From positions 1-8,378 of the forward strand of contig CAJXHQ010000110.1 in NCBI GenBank assembly GCA_913054485.1: DNA of 8,378 nucleotides, in the 5' to 3' direction. Position 1 is the stretch's first letter. The number at the start of each line of letters is the position of its first letter. The notes beneath the pieces are model-generated. The model worked only from the letters and a program-made list of their open reading frames with translations. It was not told the origin of the DNA and did no database searches. Source of the stretch: an uncultured Paracoccaceae bacterium (GTDB taxonomy: Bacteria; Pseudomonadota; Alphaproteobacteria; Rhodobacterales; Rhodobacteraceae). Positions 1 to 6,438 of this stretch are shown piece by piece. A program made the translations under genes and the position numbers.

Positions 1-4
1 GGGT

Positions 5-70
5 CCGGCAAAGCCGGGCGCGTGCGGGCGCGGGAGACCCTGCGCCCTGCCGGAGGCAGGGCTTTGCCGG
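5..70. repeat. Nested inverted repeats in the intergenic region after the lysine operon
   Basis: Bases 5-15 (CCGGCAAAGCC) and 60-70 (GGCTTTGCCGG) are a perfect 11-base inverted repeat. Between them lie two smaller hairpins: 26-31 with 42-47 (GGGCGC/GCGCCC, with GGG/CCC paired further in), and 44-51 with 55-62 (GCCCTGCC/GGCAGGGC around a 3-base loop). The arms share bases: 60-62 belong to both the outer stem and the right-hand hairpin, and 44-47 to both inner hairpins. The structures therefore compete rather than fold together. No open reading frame is supported here. The GCCTCCGGC-type core resembles palindromes that I recall as frequent between genes in Rhodobacterales, but copy number cannot be judged from one window. 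Confidence 0.7.
44..62 (-). terminator. Possible terminator hairpin downstream of the aldehyde dehydrogenase gene
   Basis: An 8-base-pair perfect stem with a 3-base loop lies 19 bases past the stop codon of the aldehyde dehydrogenase gene, the last gene of its operon within the window. Read on the minus strand it is not followed by a U tract, so it is not a textbook Rho-independent terminator. It could still act as a 3'-end stabilising structure. On the plus strand the stem is followed by only TTT, so it could equally end a plus-strand transcript, but no plus-strand gene is visible. This is a weak call based on position and stem strength. Confidence 0.35.
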
Positions 71-80
71 GCGCTGGGGT

Positions 81-1595
81 TCAGATGTCGAACTTCACAC
101 CCTGCGCCAGTGGCAGCTCGGCGGAGTAGTTCACCGTGTTGGTTTGGCGCCGCATATAGGCCTTCCAGGCGTCCGAGCCGCTTTCGCGGCCGCCGCCGGT
201 CTCTTTTTCACCACCGAAAGCCCCGCCGATCTCGGCCCCTGAGGGGCCGACGTTGACGTTGGCGATGCCGCAGTCCGACCCGGCTGCAGACAGGAAGGCC
301 TCCGCCTCGCGCATGTTCAGGGTGAAGACGCAGGAGCTGAGGCCCTGGGGCACATCATTTTGCAGTGCCACCGCCTCTTCGAAACTGTCATAACCCAGCA
401 CATAGAGGATCGGGGCGAAGGTTTCGGTTTTTACTGTCCCGGTCTGCGCCGGCATCACGGCAATCGCGGGGGCCATATAAACACCGCCCGCAGGCACGCC
501 CTCTGTCACACGCGCGCCGCCATGCACGGTGCCGCCCTCGGCTCTGGCGGCCTCCAGGGCTGCGGTCATGGCTTCACCTGCGTCCTCATCCACCAGCGGG
601 CCCACAAGGGTGCCATCGGCCTGCGGATCACCTATGGGAAGGCCTGCGTAGGCTTTCTTCAGCCGCGCTACCAGCTCGTCCTTCACCGAAGTATGCGCGA
701 TAAGCCGGCGCAGGCTGGTGCAGCGCTGGCCGGCGGTGCCAACGGCGGAGAAGACGATGGCGCGGACGGCCATTTCCAGGTCTGCAGACGGCCCGACGAT
801 CATCGCGTTGTTGCCGCACAGCTCCAGAATGCATTTACCGAAGCGTTCGGCCACCACCGGGGCCACGGCGCGGCCCATGCGGGTGGAGCCGGTGGCGGAG
901 ATCACCGGCACCTCTTCCGAGGCCGCCAGCGCGCGGCCCAGATCAGCCCCGCCGATCAGCACCTGGTTGAGCCCCTCCGGCGCGTCGCCGAACCGGGCCA
1001 GGGCGCGTTCAAAAATCTTTTGGCAGGCCAGGGCCGTCAGAGGGGTTTTTTCCGACGGTTTCCAGATCACCGGATCGCCGCAGATCAGCGCCAGCGCCGT
1101 ATTCCAGGACCAGACGGCGACCGGGAAGTTGAAGGCGGTGATCACGCCGACGGGACCGGCCGGGTGCCAGGTCTCCATCATCCTGTGGCCGGGCCGTTCG
1201 GAGGCAATGGTCAGCCCGTATAGCTGCCGGGACTGCCCGACAGCGAAGTCACAGATGTCGATCATCTCCTGCACTTCGCCCAAGCCTTCCGAGGTAATCT
1301 TGCCCGCTTCCCAGCTGACCAGCGCGCCGAGGTCGTCCTTGGCGGCGCGCAGTTCTTCTCCCAGCAGGCGGATCAGTTCGCCGCGGCGCGGGGCAGGGAC
1401 CACGCGCCAGGCTTTGAAGGCGGATGCGGCCCGCGCAATAATCGAGGGCATATCGGAGGCTGGGGTCTCTGGCAGCTCGGCCAGCAGGCGGCCGTCGATG
1501 GGGGAGGTGACTTTCAGCGTCCCGCCGGTCAGCTCAGCGGCGGAGAGGCCCAGGTTTGCAAGGGTGGTTTCATGGCTCATGGCATTGTCTTTCAT
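81..1595 (-). CDS. amaB: Antiquitin-type 2-aminoadipate 6-semialdehyde / L-piperidine-6-carboxylate dehydrogenase (ALDH7 family)
   Basis: This is a 504-residue NAD-dependent aldehyde dehydrogenase that should oxidise 2-aminoadipate 6-semialdehyde (in equilibrium with piperidine-6-carboxylate) to 2-aminoadipate in cytosolic lysine catabolism. Visible catalytic features are the AFNFP motif with oxyanion Asn156, Lys179 (WKP), the GSTRMG loop at 236-241, general base Glu258 (LELCGNN), nucleophile Cys292 (GQRCTS) and cofactor-binding Glu391 (ETFAP). The C-terminal stretch from about 439 to 490 (GSDCGI, SGAEIGGAFGGEK, GGGRESGSDAWK, YMRR) is the ALDH7 signature as I recall it from human ALDH7A1. I chose the ATG at 1595 because AGGGGA (1605-1610) sits 9 bases upstream; the second Met, at 1580, lacks a comparable site. 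The gene starts 14 bases after the saccharopine dehydrogenase stop, and its ribosome-binding site overlaps that stop, so translational coupling is likely. Family assignment is firm; the substrate is supported by family and neighbour. The symbol amaB is borrowed from Pseudomonas. Confidence 0.92.
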   Translation of the reverse strand: MKDNAMSHETTLANLGLSAAELTGGTLKVTSPIDGRLLAELPETPASDMPSIIARAASAFKAWRVVPAPRRGELIRLLGEELRAAKDDLGALVSWEAGKITSEGLGEVQEMIDICDFAVGQSRQLYGLTIASERPGHRMMETWHPAGPVGVITAFNFPVAVWSWNTALALICGDPVIWKPSEKTPLTALACQKIFERALARFGDAPEGLNQVLIGGADLGRALAASEEVPVISATGSTRMGRAVAPVVAERFGKCILELCGNNAMIVGPSADLEMAVRAIVFSAVGTAGQRCTSLRRLIAHTSVKDELVARLKKAYAGLPIGDPQADGTLVGPLVDEDAGEAMTAALEAARAEGGTVHGGARVTEGVPAGGVYMAPAIAVMPAQTGTVKTETFAPILYVLGYDSFEEAVALQNDVPQGLSSCVFTLNMREAEAFLSAAGSDCGIANVNVGPSGAEIGGAFGGEKETGGGRESGSDAWKAYMRRQTNTVNYSAELPLAQGVKFDI

Positions 1596-1609
1596 GTCTT
1601 GTGGTCCCC

Positions 1610-2716
1610 TCAGGCGGCTTTGGTGCGCTCAGTGACATCGCCGGCCCGGTAGAGGCGGCCAAATTCGGTTTGCAGGAAATCAGAGAGGTTCACCTGTTCC
1701 TGGCGCACAAAACCCTTCGCGGGCAGCGCGCCGGTCCGCATCAGGTCGACCACGCCCAGCACGCCGGCCGCAGTGGTGGTCTGGATCGCCCCCCAGGCCT
1801 GGCCGTCGATGACTGAAGAGTAAGTTTTGTTGATCAGGCTCTGCTCGCGCAGCTCACCGTTCTTGCGGCCCTTGGCGGTGCAATAGACCAGCACAACGTC
1901 CTGGTCGGTACGGGGCAGGGCGCTCTCGAAGATCTCTTTCAGCAGATCGCGGCGGTGCTCCAGCCCCAGATCGTTCAGCAGCAGCTTCAGAATATCGCAG
2001 TGGCCCGGATAGCGGATCGAGCGGTAGGAGACATCACGCGCCTTGCCCGCCAGCGTCTCTGGCAAGGTCCCAAGACCGCCGGAGGTGTTGAAGCATTCAT
2101 ATTCCACCCCGTCATGGCCCAGCAGCTCGTAATCCTCCAGCGGCGCGGTTTTCACGCGTTCACCATTCACGATGGCATCGCAGGGGTTGCAGTATTCGTT
2201 GATCAGCCCGTCGGTGGACCAGGTGAGGTTATATTTCAGCGCATTGGTGGGGTAGAGCGGCAGGGCCCCGACCCGCATGTGCAGGCTGTCCAGCTCGTCG
2301 AACTCGGCTGCCAGCGAAGCCCCTGCGATACCGACGAACCCGGGAGCGAGGCCGCATTGCGGCATGAAGGCGGTCGCGGCCCCCTCCGCCAGTTCGCGCA
2401 CCGCATTGGTGGCGGCTACGTCTTCGGTCAGGTCGAAATAATGTGCGCCCGCCTGTTTGGCTGCCTTGGCGATGGCTGGTGTCAGAAAAAACGGCGCGGC
2501 CGAGATCACCGCGTCAAAGCCTGTCAGCCCGGCCGCCAGAGCGGTGCCGTCCTTCGCGTCAATCTGTTTGGTAGCAACCCCCAGCTTCTTGACCGCCGCC
2601 AGCGCCGAAAGATCATGGTCGGCAAGCGTCACGGTGTAATTCTTCGATGTTTTCAACAGGGTGGCGATCATCTGCCCGATCTTGCCGGCCCCGATGACAC
2701 AAATGCTCCATTGCAT
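1610..2716 (-). CDS. Saccharopine dehydrogenase (L-glutamate-forming), monofunctional
   Basis: This 368-residue Rossmann-fold oxidoreductase belongs to the saccharopine dehydrogenase family. It would oxidatively cleave saccharopine to L-glutamate and 2-aminoadipate 6-semialdehyde. The N-terminus carries the dinucleotide-binding motif GAGKIG at 9-14. Asp33 (LADHD) at the end of the second strand favours NAD over NADP. Further family-like stretches are GLAPGFVG at 122-129, YPGHCDI at 236-242 and [14 protein letters not shown] near 313-326. The ATG at 2716 is preceded by AGAGGAGA (2723-2730) with the GAGGAG core 7 bases away, so the start is secure. It is a stand-alone enzyme, not fused to a lysine-2-oxoglutarate reductase domain as in the animal and plant bifunctional protein. 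The downstream partner consumes its product, which strongly supports the lysine-degradation role over other members of this broad superfamily. Confidence 0.88.
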   Translation of the reverse strand: MQWSICVIGAGKIGQMIATLLKTSKNYTVTLADHDLSALAAVKKLGVATKQIDAKDGTALAAGLTGFDAVISAAPFFLTPAIAKAAKQAGAHYFDLTEDVAATNAVRELAEGAATAFMPQCGLAPGFVGIAGASLAAEFDELDSLHMRVGALPLYPTNALKYNLTWSTDGLINEYCNPCDAIVNGERVKTAPLEDYELLGHDGVEYECFNTSGGLGTLPETLAGKARDVSYRSIRYPGHCDILKLLLNDLGLEHRRDLLKEIFESALPRTDQDVVLVYCTAKGRKNGELREQSLINKTYSSVIDGQAWGAIQTTTAAGVLGVVDLMRTGALPAKGFVRQEQVNLSDFLQTEFGRLYRAGDVTERTKAA

Positions 2717-2804
2717 GGCACGTCTCCTCTTCTGTCAGGAATCGTGACCTATGCGCTGTTCAGTTTGCAGGGATCAGAGTGACGGTTTGTCCGGTATTGC
2801 TGTC

Positions 2805-2819
2805 ATTTTGGCGAAAAAT
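2805..2819. promoter_or_regulatory. Candidate operator (imperfect palindrome) upstream of the saccharopine dehydrogenase gene
   Basis: The plus strand reads ATTTTGGCGAAAAAT, a 15-base element with ATTTT/AAAAT arms around a 5-base centre. It begins 11 bases past the regulator's stop, and its centre is about 96 bases upstream of the saccharopine dehydrogenase ATG. A 15-base dyad with A/T arms suits an Lrp/AsnC-type site, and a related sequence lies upstream of the regulator itself (3287-3300). I see no convincing -35/-10 pair in this 114-base gap. The regulatory role is inferred. Confidence 0.3.
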
Positions 2820-2830
2820 CCGTCATCCTG

Positions 2831-3259
2831 TCATTCCCGGTCAAATCTCCGCCCAAACACAACCGAGGTATTGGTGCGCTGCACACCAGGAAGGGCGCCC
2901 AGTTCATCCACCAGAACGTCCAGATCCTCGATCCGCGGGGCTTCGGCGGACAGCAAGAGATCAAATTCGCCATTGATCGAGAGGCAGAGCTTAATTTCCG
3001 GGTAGGCCTCCAGCCGCCTGACGATGCGGGTGGTCTCCTTCTGCTGCACTTCCAGCAGCACGATCACCTGCACCCGCGGCCCGTCAACCGGTTCGCGCAG
3101 CACCACGGAATACCCCGCGATCACGCCGCGCTCTTCCATACGGCTGATCCGCTCGTGCACGGTTGTGCGGGCCACGCCCAGCTTGGCGGCCAGTTTGGTT
3201 GTGCTTTCGCGGGCGTTGGCCTGCAGGGCGGCGATAATGCGGCGGTCGAGATCGTCCAT
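2831..3259 (-). CDS. Lrp/AsnC family transcriptional regulator, likely of the lysine-degradation genes
   Basis: This 142-residue protein has the standard Lrp/AsnC layout. An N-terminal helix-turn-helix spans about residues 3-48 (LDRRIIAALQ; TTKLAAKLGVARTTVHERIS; MEERGVIAGY), and a C-terminal ligand-binding/oligomerisation RAM domain spans about 62-137, with the typical GEFD turn at 97-100. I place the start at the ATG at 3259, giving the family-typical opening MDDLDRR and a GGAG 5 bases upstream. A longer frame beginning with TTG at 3298 adds 13 residues unlike the family. The gene lies directly upstream of the saccharopine and semialdehyde dehydrogenase genes on the same strand, separated by 114 bases, so it may sense lysine or a pathway intermediate. 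The ligand cannot be deduced from sequence. Such regulators often control both themselves and adjacent genes. Confidence 0.9.
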   Translation of the reverse strand: MDDLDRRIIAALQANARESTTKLAAKLGVARTTVHERISRMEERGVIAGYSVVLREPVDGPRVQVIVLLEVQQKETTRIVRRLEAYPEIKLCLSINGEFDLLLSAEAPRIEDLDVLVDELGALPGVQRTNTSVVFGRRFDRE

Positions 3260-3261
3260 GG

Positions 3262-3268
3262 CCTCTCC
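3262..3268 (-). promoter_or_regulatory. Ribosome-binding site that decides the start of the Lrp-type regulator
   Basis: The minus strand reads GGAGAGG immediately upstream of the ATG at 3259, with GGAG ending 5 bases before the start codon. This supports the 142-residue form over the longer TTG-initiated frame. Confidence 0.6.
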
Positions 3269-3286
3269 GGAAATGGCGTCTGACAG

Positions 3287-3300
3287 TTGTGGCGTCAAAA
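3287..3300. promoter_or_regulatory. Second copy of the candidate operator motif, upstream of the regulator gene
   Basis: The plus strand reads TTGTGGCGTCAAAA. It matches bases 2806-2819 (TTTTGGCGAAAAAT) at 10 of 14 positions. Both copies are preceded by CTGTCA or CTGACA, with one extra base here. It lies 28-41 bases upstream of the regulator ATG, a position suitable for autoregulation. The match is short and the role is inferred. Confidence 0.25.
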
Positions 3301-3331
3301 CGAACGGGTTTCCAGATGTTTGCGGAAGAAT

Positions 3332-4309
3332 TCAGCCGTAGGGCTGCGCTTCGGGATTGATCACGTGGGTTGGTTCCCCTGCAGCATAGGCGTTGATCTG
3401 GTCAAAAATGTCGGCGAACTGCAGGTCGAATTCGTCTTCAGTGACAAATCCGATATGCGGCGTGGCTATCAGGTTCGGGTGCGCCAGCAGCGGGTCGGCG
3501 GGATCGGTCAGCGGCTCACTGTCAAAGACATCGATGGCTGCCGTGCCGGGCCGGCCTGCGTTCAGCGCCGCCAGCAACGCGCCCGGTGCAATCAGCCCGG
3601 CGCGCGAGGTGTTCACAAACACCGCGCCCGGCTGCATCGCGGCAAGGTCGGCCGCGGTGATGAGGCCGCGGGTCTCCGGTTTCAGGCGCAGGTGGAGCGA
3701 AACCACATCGCTTTGAGCAAAAAAGGCGGTGCGGCTGGCGGCCACGGCTTCACCATCAGCAGCGGCACGTGCACGGCCTTCGTCCGAGGACCACCAGACC
3801 ACCTCCATGCCAAAGGCCTTGGCATAGCCTGCAACCGCCTTGGCAATACGCCCGTAGCCGTAAAGCCCCAGCCGACGGCCGCGCAGCGTCTTGCCGACAC
3901 CCATCTGCCAGCCCCCTGCCTTGACGGCGGCCATCTGGGCAGGCAGCTGGCGCATCGCGGCCATGATCAGTGCCCAGGTCAGCTCTGCCGCAGCATAAGA
4001 CGGCGTAGCGGCAGGCATTTTTGAACACAGCAGAACGCCATGGTCCGTGCAGGCGTCCACATCTACATGCGGATAGGCACTGCGCTGGCTGATCAACCGC
4101 AGGTTCGGAAGCCGCTCCAGAAGCGCCCGCGTCACCTTAGTGCGTTCGCGGAACAGCACCAGCGCCTCGGCATCCGCCAGACGTTCCCCCAGCAGGTCCA
4201 CATCCTCGGCGTGATCGGTCCATACGGTCACATCATGCCCGTCCAGCCGTGCAAAACAGGGCAGGCCGCGCAATGTGTCGAACCAATCGTCGAGAATATG
4301 AACCTTCAT
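3332..4309 (-). CDS. D-2-hydroxyacid dehydrogenase family oxidoreductase
   Basis: This 325-residue cytosolic NAD(P)-dependent enzyme interconverts a 2-keto acid and a D-2-hydroxy acid. The split substrate domain occupies about 1-100 and the C-terminal end. The Rossmann domain spans about 105-285, with GYGRIA at 151-156, a GxGxxA variant of the usual GxGxxG. The catalytic triad of the family is present: Arg236 (NTSR), Glu265 (DSEP) and His285 (TPHIGF). The second strand ends VVWWSSDEG, without the acidic residue typical of NAD-preferring members, so cofactor preference is uncertain. The ATG at 4309 follows the 63-residue gene by 5 bases. Possible ribosome-binding sites are GGAG about 12 bases and GAGG 3 bases upstream, so initiation may rely on coupling. 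It is the last gene of the transporter/tautomerase operon, suggesting action on the imported acid or a product. The exact substrate is unknown. Confidence 0.9.
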   Translation of the reverse strand: MKVHILDDWFDTLRGLPCFARLDGHDVTVWTDHAEDVDLLGERLADAEALVLFRERTKVTRALLERLPNLRLISQRSAYPHVDVDACTDHGVLLCSKMPAATPSYAAAELTWALIMAAMRQLPAQMAAVKAGGWQMGVGKTLRGRRLGLYGYGRIAKAVAGYAKAFGMEVVWWSSDEGRARAAADGEAVAASRTAFFAQSDVVSLHLRLKPETRGLITAADLAAMQPGAVFVNTSRAGLIAPGALLAALNAGRPGTAAIDVFDSEPLTDPADPLLAHPNLIATPHIGFVTEDEFDLQFADIFDQINAYAAGEPTHVINPEAQPYG

Positions 4310-4314
4310 GGGCC

Positions 4315-4506
4315 TCAGGCGCTCCGGTTATAGGCGGTGATCGCGCGCGCCAGCCGGTCGTGCAGGTCTGACAGCTGCTTCACTTCCTTGCCAGGTTTTG
4401 ACGAGGTCTGGCACTTCGCCAGTTCGTCGCCGAACTCGTCGCGCAGCACCCGCAGCGCGTCCATCGCACGGGTTGCCTTTTCCTGGGCTTCATAGGGGGT
4501 CGTCAT
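4315..4506 (-). CDS. Hypothetical small acidic/basic helical protein (63 residues)
   Basis: I do not recognise this protein. It has 63 residues, is highly charged (about 11 Lys/Arg and 10 Asp/Glu), and has one Cys (32). It looks like two amphipathic helices (about 5-31 and 41-60) joined by a Ser/Pro/Gly linker around 34-39. There is no signal peptide or membrane segment, so it is probably cytosolic. Its reality is supported by context: it starts 14 bases after the universal stress protein stop and ends 5 bases before the dehydrogenase ATG, filling the gap exactly in an otherwise gapless operon. AAGG lies about 10 bases upstream of its ATG. It could be a small partner protein or adaptor for a neighbour, but nothing in the sequence indicates which. 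Confidence 0.7.
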   Translation of the reverse strand: MTTPYEAQEKATRAMDALRVLRDEFGDELAKCQTSSKPGKEVKQLSDLHDRLARAITAYNRSA

Positions 4507-4520
4507 TGATCGTTACCTTG

Positions 4521-5342
4521 TCAGTGGGAGAGGAGTACAGGGATAGGTGTATCACGAAGAACGCGGGCGGTGACACCGCCGAGGAAGTCTTCGCGGAACT
4601 TGGAATGCTCATATGCCCCCATAATGAGCAGGCAGGGATCTTTTTCACGGCAATAGGCCAGAAGCGCCCGGGCAACGCCCGGCTTGGCTTCGACCGGCTC
4701 GTGAGAAGCGCTGACACCATGGCGCTCCAGATGGGCCAGCAGTTCGGACACCGGCCGGACCAGCGGCTCGTCGCCGGCGGTCAGCACGGTGACTTTGCCC
4801 TGATCCTCCAGAAGGCCCAAACCGTCCGACAGGGCCCGGGCCGACGAGTGGCCCCCGTCCCAGGCCAGCACAGCGTGGGAATGGGTGGCTTCGACGTCAT
4901 AGCCCTGCGGCACGATCAGCACCGGCCGGCCGGACATCAGCGCGATGCGGTCGGGGTGAATGGTGACGTGCTCGTCCACGTCTTCGCTCTTGTCCTGGCC
5001 TGCGACCAGAATGTCAAAACCGCGGGCGGTTTCAGACAGAACCGCATCCACCCGACCGGAGGCGCGCTGGAAGCTCAGACGGTCTTCAAGGCCCAGACCG
5101 TCTTTCACCGCGTTGAACCGCTCTTCGATCTTGTCGAGGATTTCGGCGTTGGCGGCTGCGATGATCTCCTGGGCTTTCTTGGGCACCCAGGCATCGCGGC
5201 TGTTGACCACTTCGTGGCTGGAATGGGCTAGCAGGACAGTGACATGGGCACTGCCGCCGCGGGCGAGGGAGGCCGCGTATTTCAACGCCGAAACCGCGCT
5301 GTCAGAGCCGTTGAAGGCGACGAGGATATTATGAATACTCAT
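4521..5342 (-). CDS. Universal stress protein with two tandem UspA domains
   Basis: This 273-residue protein contains two universal stress protein domains, about 1-147 and 155-273. The second is better conserved: it has WDGGHSSARA near 161-170 and ends with MGAYEHS...FLGGVTARVL...PIPVLLSH, which corresponds to the nucleotide-binding loop. In the G-x2-G-x9-G-(S/T) pattern the second Gly is Glu245 and the final Ser/Thr is Gly256, so ATP binding is uncertain. The first domain has AFNGSD where VDGSE is usual, so it looks degenerate. I chose the ATG at 5342 because AAGGAG lies 7 bases upstream and MSIHNILVAF is the normal domain start; a longer frame to 5420 would only read back through the end of the tautomerase gene. 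The gap to the tautomerase stop is 4 bases. Its role here is unknown; a stress- or energy-linked accessory function in the operon is a guess. Confidence 0.88.
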   Translation of the reverse strand: MSIHNILVAFNGSDSAVSALKYAASLARGGSAHVTVLLAHSSHEVVNSRDAWVPKKAQEIIAAANAEILDKIEERFNAVKDGLGLEDRLSFQRASGRVDAVLSETARGFDILVAGQDKSEDVDEHVTIHPDRIALMSGRPVLIVPQGYDVEATHSHAVLAWDGGHSSARALSDGLGLLEDQGKVTVLTAGDEPLVRPVSELLAHLERHGVSASHEPVEAKPGVARALLAYCREKDPCLLIMGAYEHSKFREDFLGGVTARVLRDTPIPVLLSH

Positions 5343-5346
5343 GAAA

Positions 5347-6438
5347 TCACTCCTTTCCTGCCCAGATGCGGGCGGGGACAAAAACCTGGCCTGCGGCCAG
5401 TTTGCGGGCGGTGCGGACAAGGCCCGCTGCGTTCAGTTCAAATCCGTCCTCTGTGTTGAAATCGACCAGCACCCCGATGCTGCCCGAGGCATGCTCCAGC
5501 ACCACTTCTGCCGGGCTGGCCGTGGGCCGTTCCAGCAGGCCGTCGGCCACGGTTCCCGGCGTCAGCGCGCAGGACGCAAGGCATTGCGCGCCGGTGACCG
5601 CCATCGAAGGGTGGGTTTTTTTCGGCATGAAATACCGCACCGCGATGGTGCCGCCGTCCTTGGCCGGAGCCAGGAGGCCGAACTTGGGCGTCACCGAATT
5701 GGTAACATCGCCCATGCCCATCTTTTCGCCGGCCTCCACACGGATGGCTTCAAGCCGGGCGAAGAAATCGCTGTTGGCGTCCAGATCCTCAGCGCTTTCA
5801 TAGCCCGTGACGCCAAGGTCTTCGGCGCGGGCGATGACCACCGGCATGGCGACATCCATGCAGGTGACCTCAACGCCCTGGATGGTATCGCGCAGGTTTC
5901 CGGTGGGCAGGAACTTGCCCGTGGCCGCACCTACTACGCCCATGAAAGACAGTTCGATCGGCGACGCGCTGCCCGGCGCGCCGGCGATCTCTGTGTCGCC
6001 TTCATAGTCCAGCGCGCCGCCAGGGGTCTGCACTTTGGCCAGAACCTGCGCGCCGGTATTGACCGCGCGGATCCTGATCTCGGTGACATCATCCGCAGGC
6101 TCGATCAGCCCCATCTCAATAGCTGCCGGGCCGACGCCCGACATGATGTTGCCGCAGGTGGGCTTGAAATCGACCAGCTTTTCTTCGACCGAAACCTGGG
6201 CGAAGAAATAGTCGATGTCGGCCCAGTTGTCCTGGGACTTGGACAGCATCGCCACCTTGGTGGTCACCGCCGCGCCGCCGCCGATCCCGTCGATATTCAA
6301 CGGGTGGCCGGCGCCGACTGCGGCGATCAGAACCTGGCTCAGCGTCTCCAGATCCTCGGGCAGGTCTTCGCGCAGGAAGTAGGGACCTTTGGAGGTTCCG
6401 CCGCGCATGAAGATATAGGGAATGGCTGTCTGGGTCAT
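5347..6438 (-). CDS. galD: PrpF-superfamily isomerase, probable 4-oxalomesaconate tautomerase
   Basis: This 363-residue protein has the PrpF/DAP-epimerase-like double fold. It carries MRGGTSKG at 11-18, the GIGGG loop at 51-55, Lys61 (TTKVAML) and Cys95 (CGN at 95-97). Lys and Cys are 34 residues apart, the same spacing as the catalytic Lys73/Cys107 pair I recall for Shewanella PrpF. From recall, Pseudomonas GalD is the closest known relative: it shares the opening (M-x-QT-x-IP, then MRGGTSKG), GVEVTC, MPVV and AEDLGVTGYE. GalD converts the keto and enol forms of 4-oxalomesaconate in gallate/protocatechuate breakdown. I start at the ATG at 6438, which overlaps the transporter stop as ATGA and aligns with GalD; a GTG at 6450 would add 4 residues. 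No ring-cleavage, hydratase or aldolase gene is visible, so isomerisation of an aconitate-like acid remains possible. Confidence 0.85.
   Translation of the reverse strand: MTQTAIPYIFMRGGTSKGPYFLREDLPEDLETLSQVLIAAVGAGHPLNIDGIGGGAAVTTKVAMLSKSQDNWADIDYFFAQVSVEEKLVDFKPTCGNIMSGVGPAAIEMGLIEPADDVTEIRIRAVNTGAQVLAKVQTPGGALDYEGDTEIAGAPGSASPIELSFMGVVGAATGKFLPTGNLRDTIQGVEVTCMDVAMPVVIARAEDLGVTGYESAEDLDANSDFFARLEAIRVEAGEKMGMGDVTNSVTPKFGLLAPAKDGGTIAVRYFMPKKTHPSMAVTGAQCLASCALTPGTVADGLLERPTASPAEVVLEHASGSIGVLVDFNTEDGFELNAAGLVRTARKLAAGQVFVPARIWAGKE
5350..5355 (-). promoter_or_regulatory. Strong ribosome-binding site deciding the start of the universal stress protein
   Basis: The minus strand reads AAGGAG with 7 bases to the ATG at 5342. 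It overlaps the last codons of the tautomerase gene, supporting the 273-residue product and coupled expression. Confidence 0.75.

Noticed and set aside
360..1635. Plus-strand frames of 287 and 305 codons opposite the aldehyde dehydrogenase
   Set aside because: Both are antisense to a gene with every ALDH7 catalytic motif intact. The frames have low-complexity composition and no family resemblance.
1955..2782. Plus-strand 275-codon frame opposite the saccharopine dehydrogenase
   Set aside because: It is a shadow of the minus-strand gene, with no domain features.
2717..2830. Promoter or Rho-independent terminator in the gap between regulator and saccharopine dehydrogenase
   Set aside because: I found no credible -35/-10 pair. 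The only hairpin (CGG-ACAAA-CCG) has a 3-base-pair stem and no U tract.
3260..3298. A 13-residue N-terminal extension of the Lrp-type regulator beginning at TTG
   Set aside because: The start codon is rare, there is no family similarity in the added residues, and the ATG at 3259 has its own GGAG and the typical MDDLDRR opening.
3270..3298. Possible promoter for the regulator (TTGACG at 3293-3298, then CATTTC 17 bases on, minus strand)
   Set aside because: The -10 match is poor, and the implied transcription start would fall on the ribosome-binding site, leaving almost no leader.
5343..5420. A 26-residue N-terminal extension of the universal stress protein
   Set aside because: It would read back into the end of the tautomerase gene, is Pro/Ala-rich and unlike the Usp domain start. 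The internal ATG at 5342 has a near-ideal AAGGAG 7 bases upstream.
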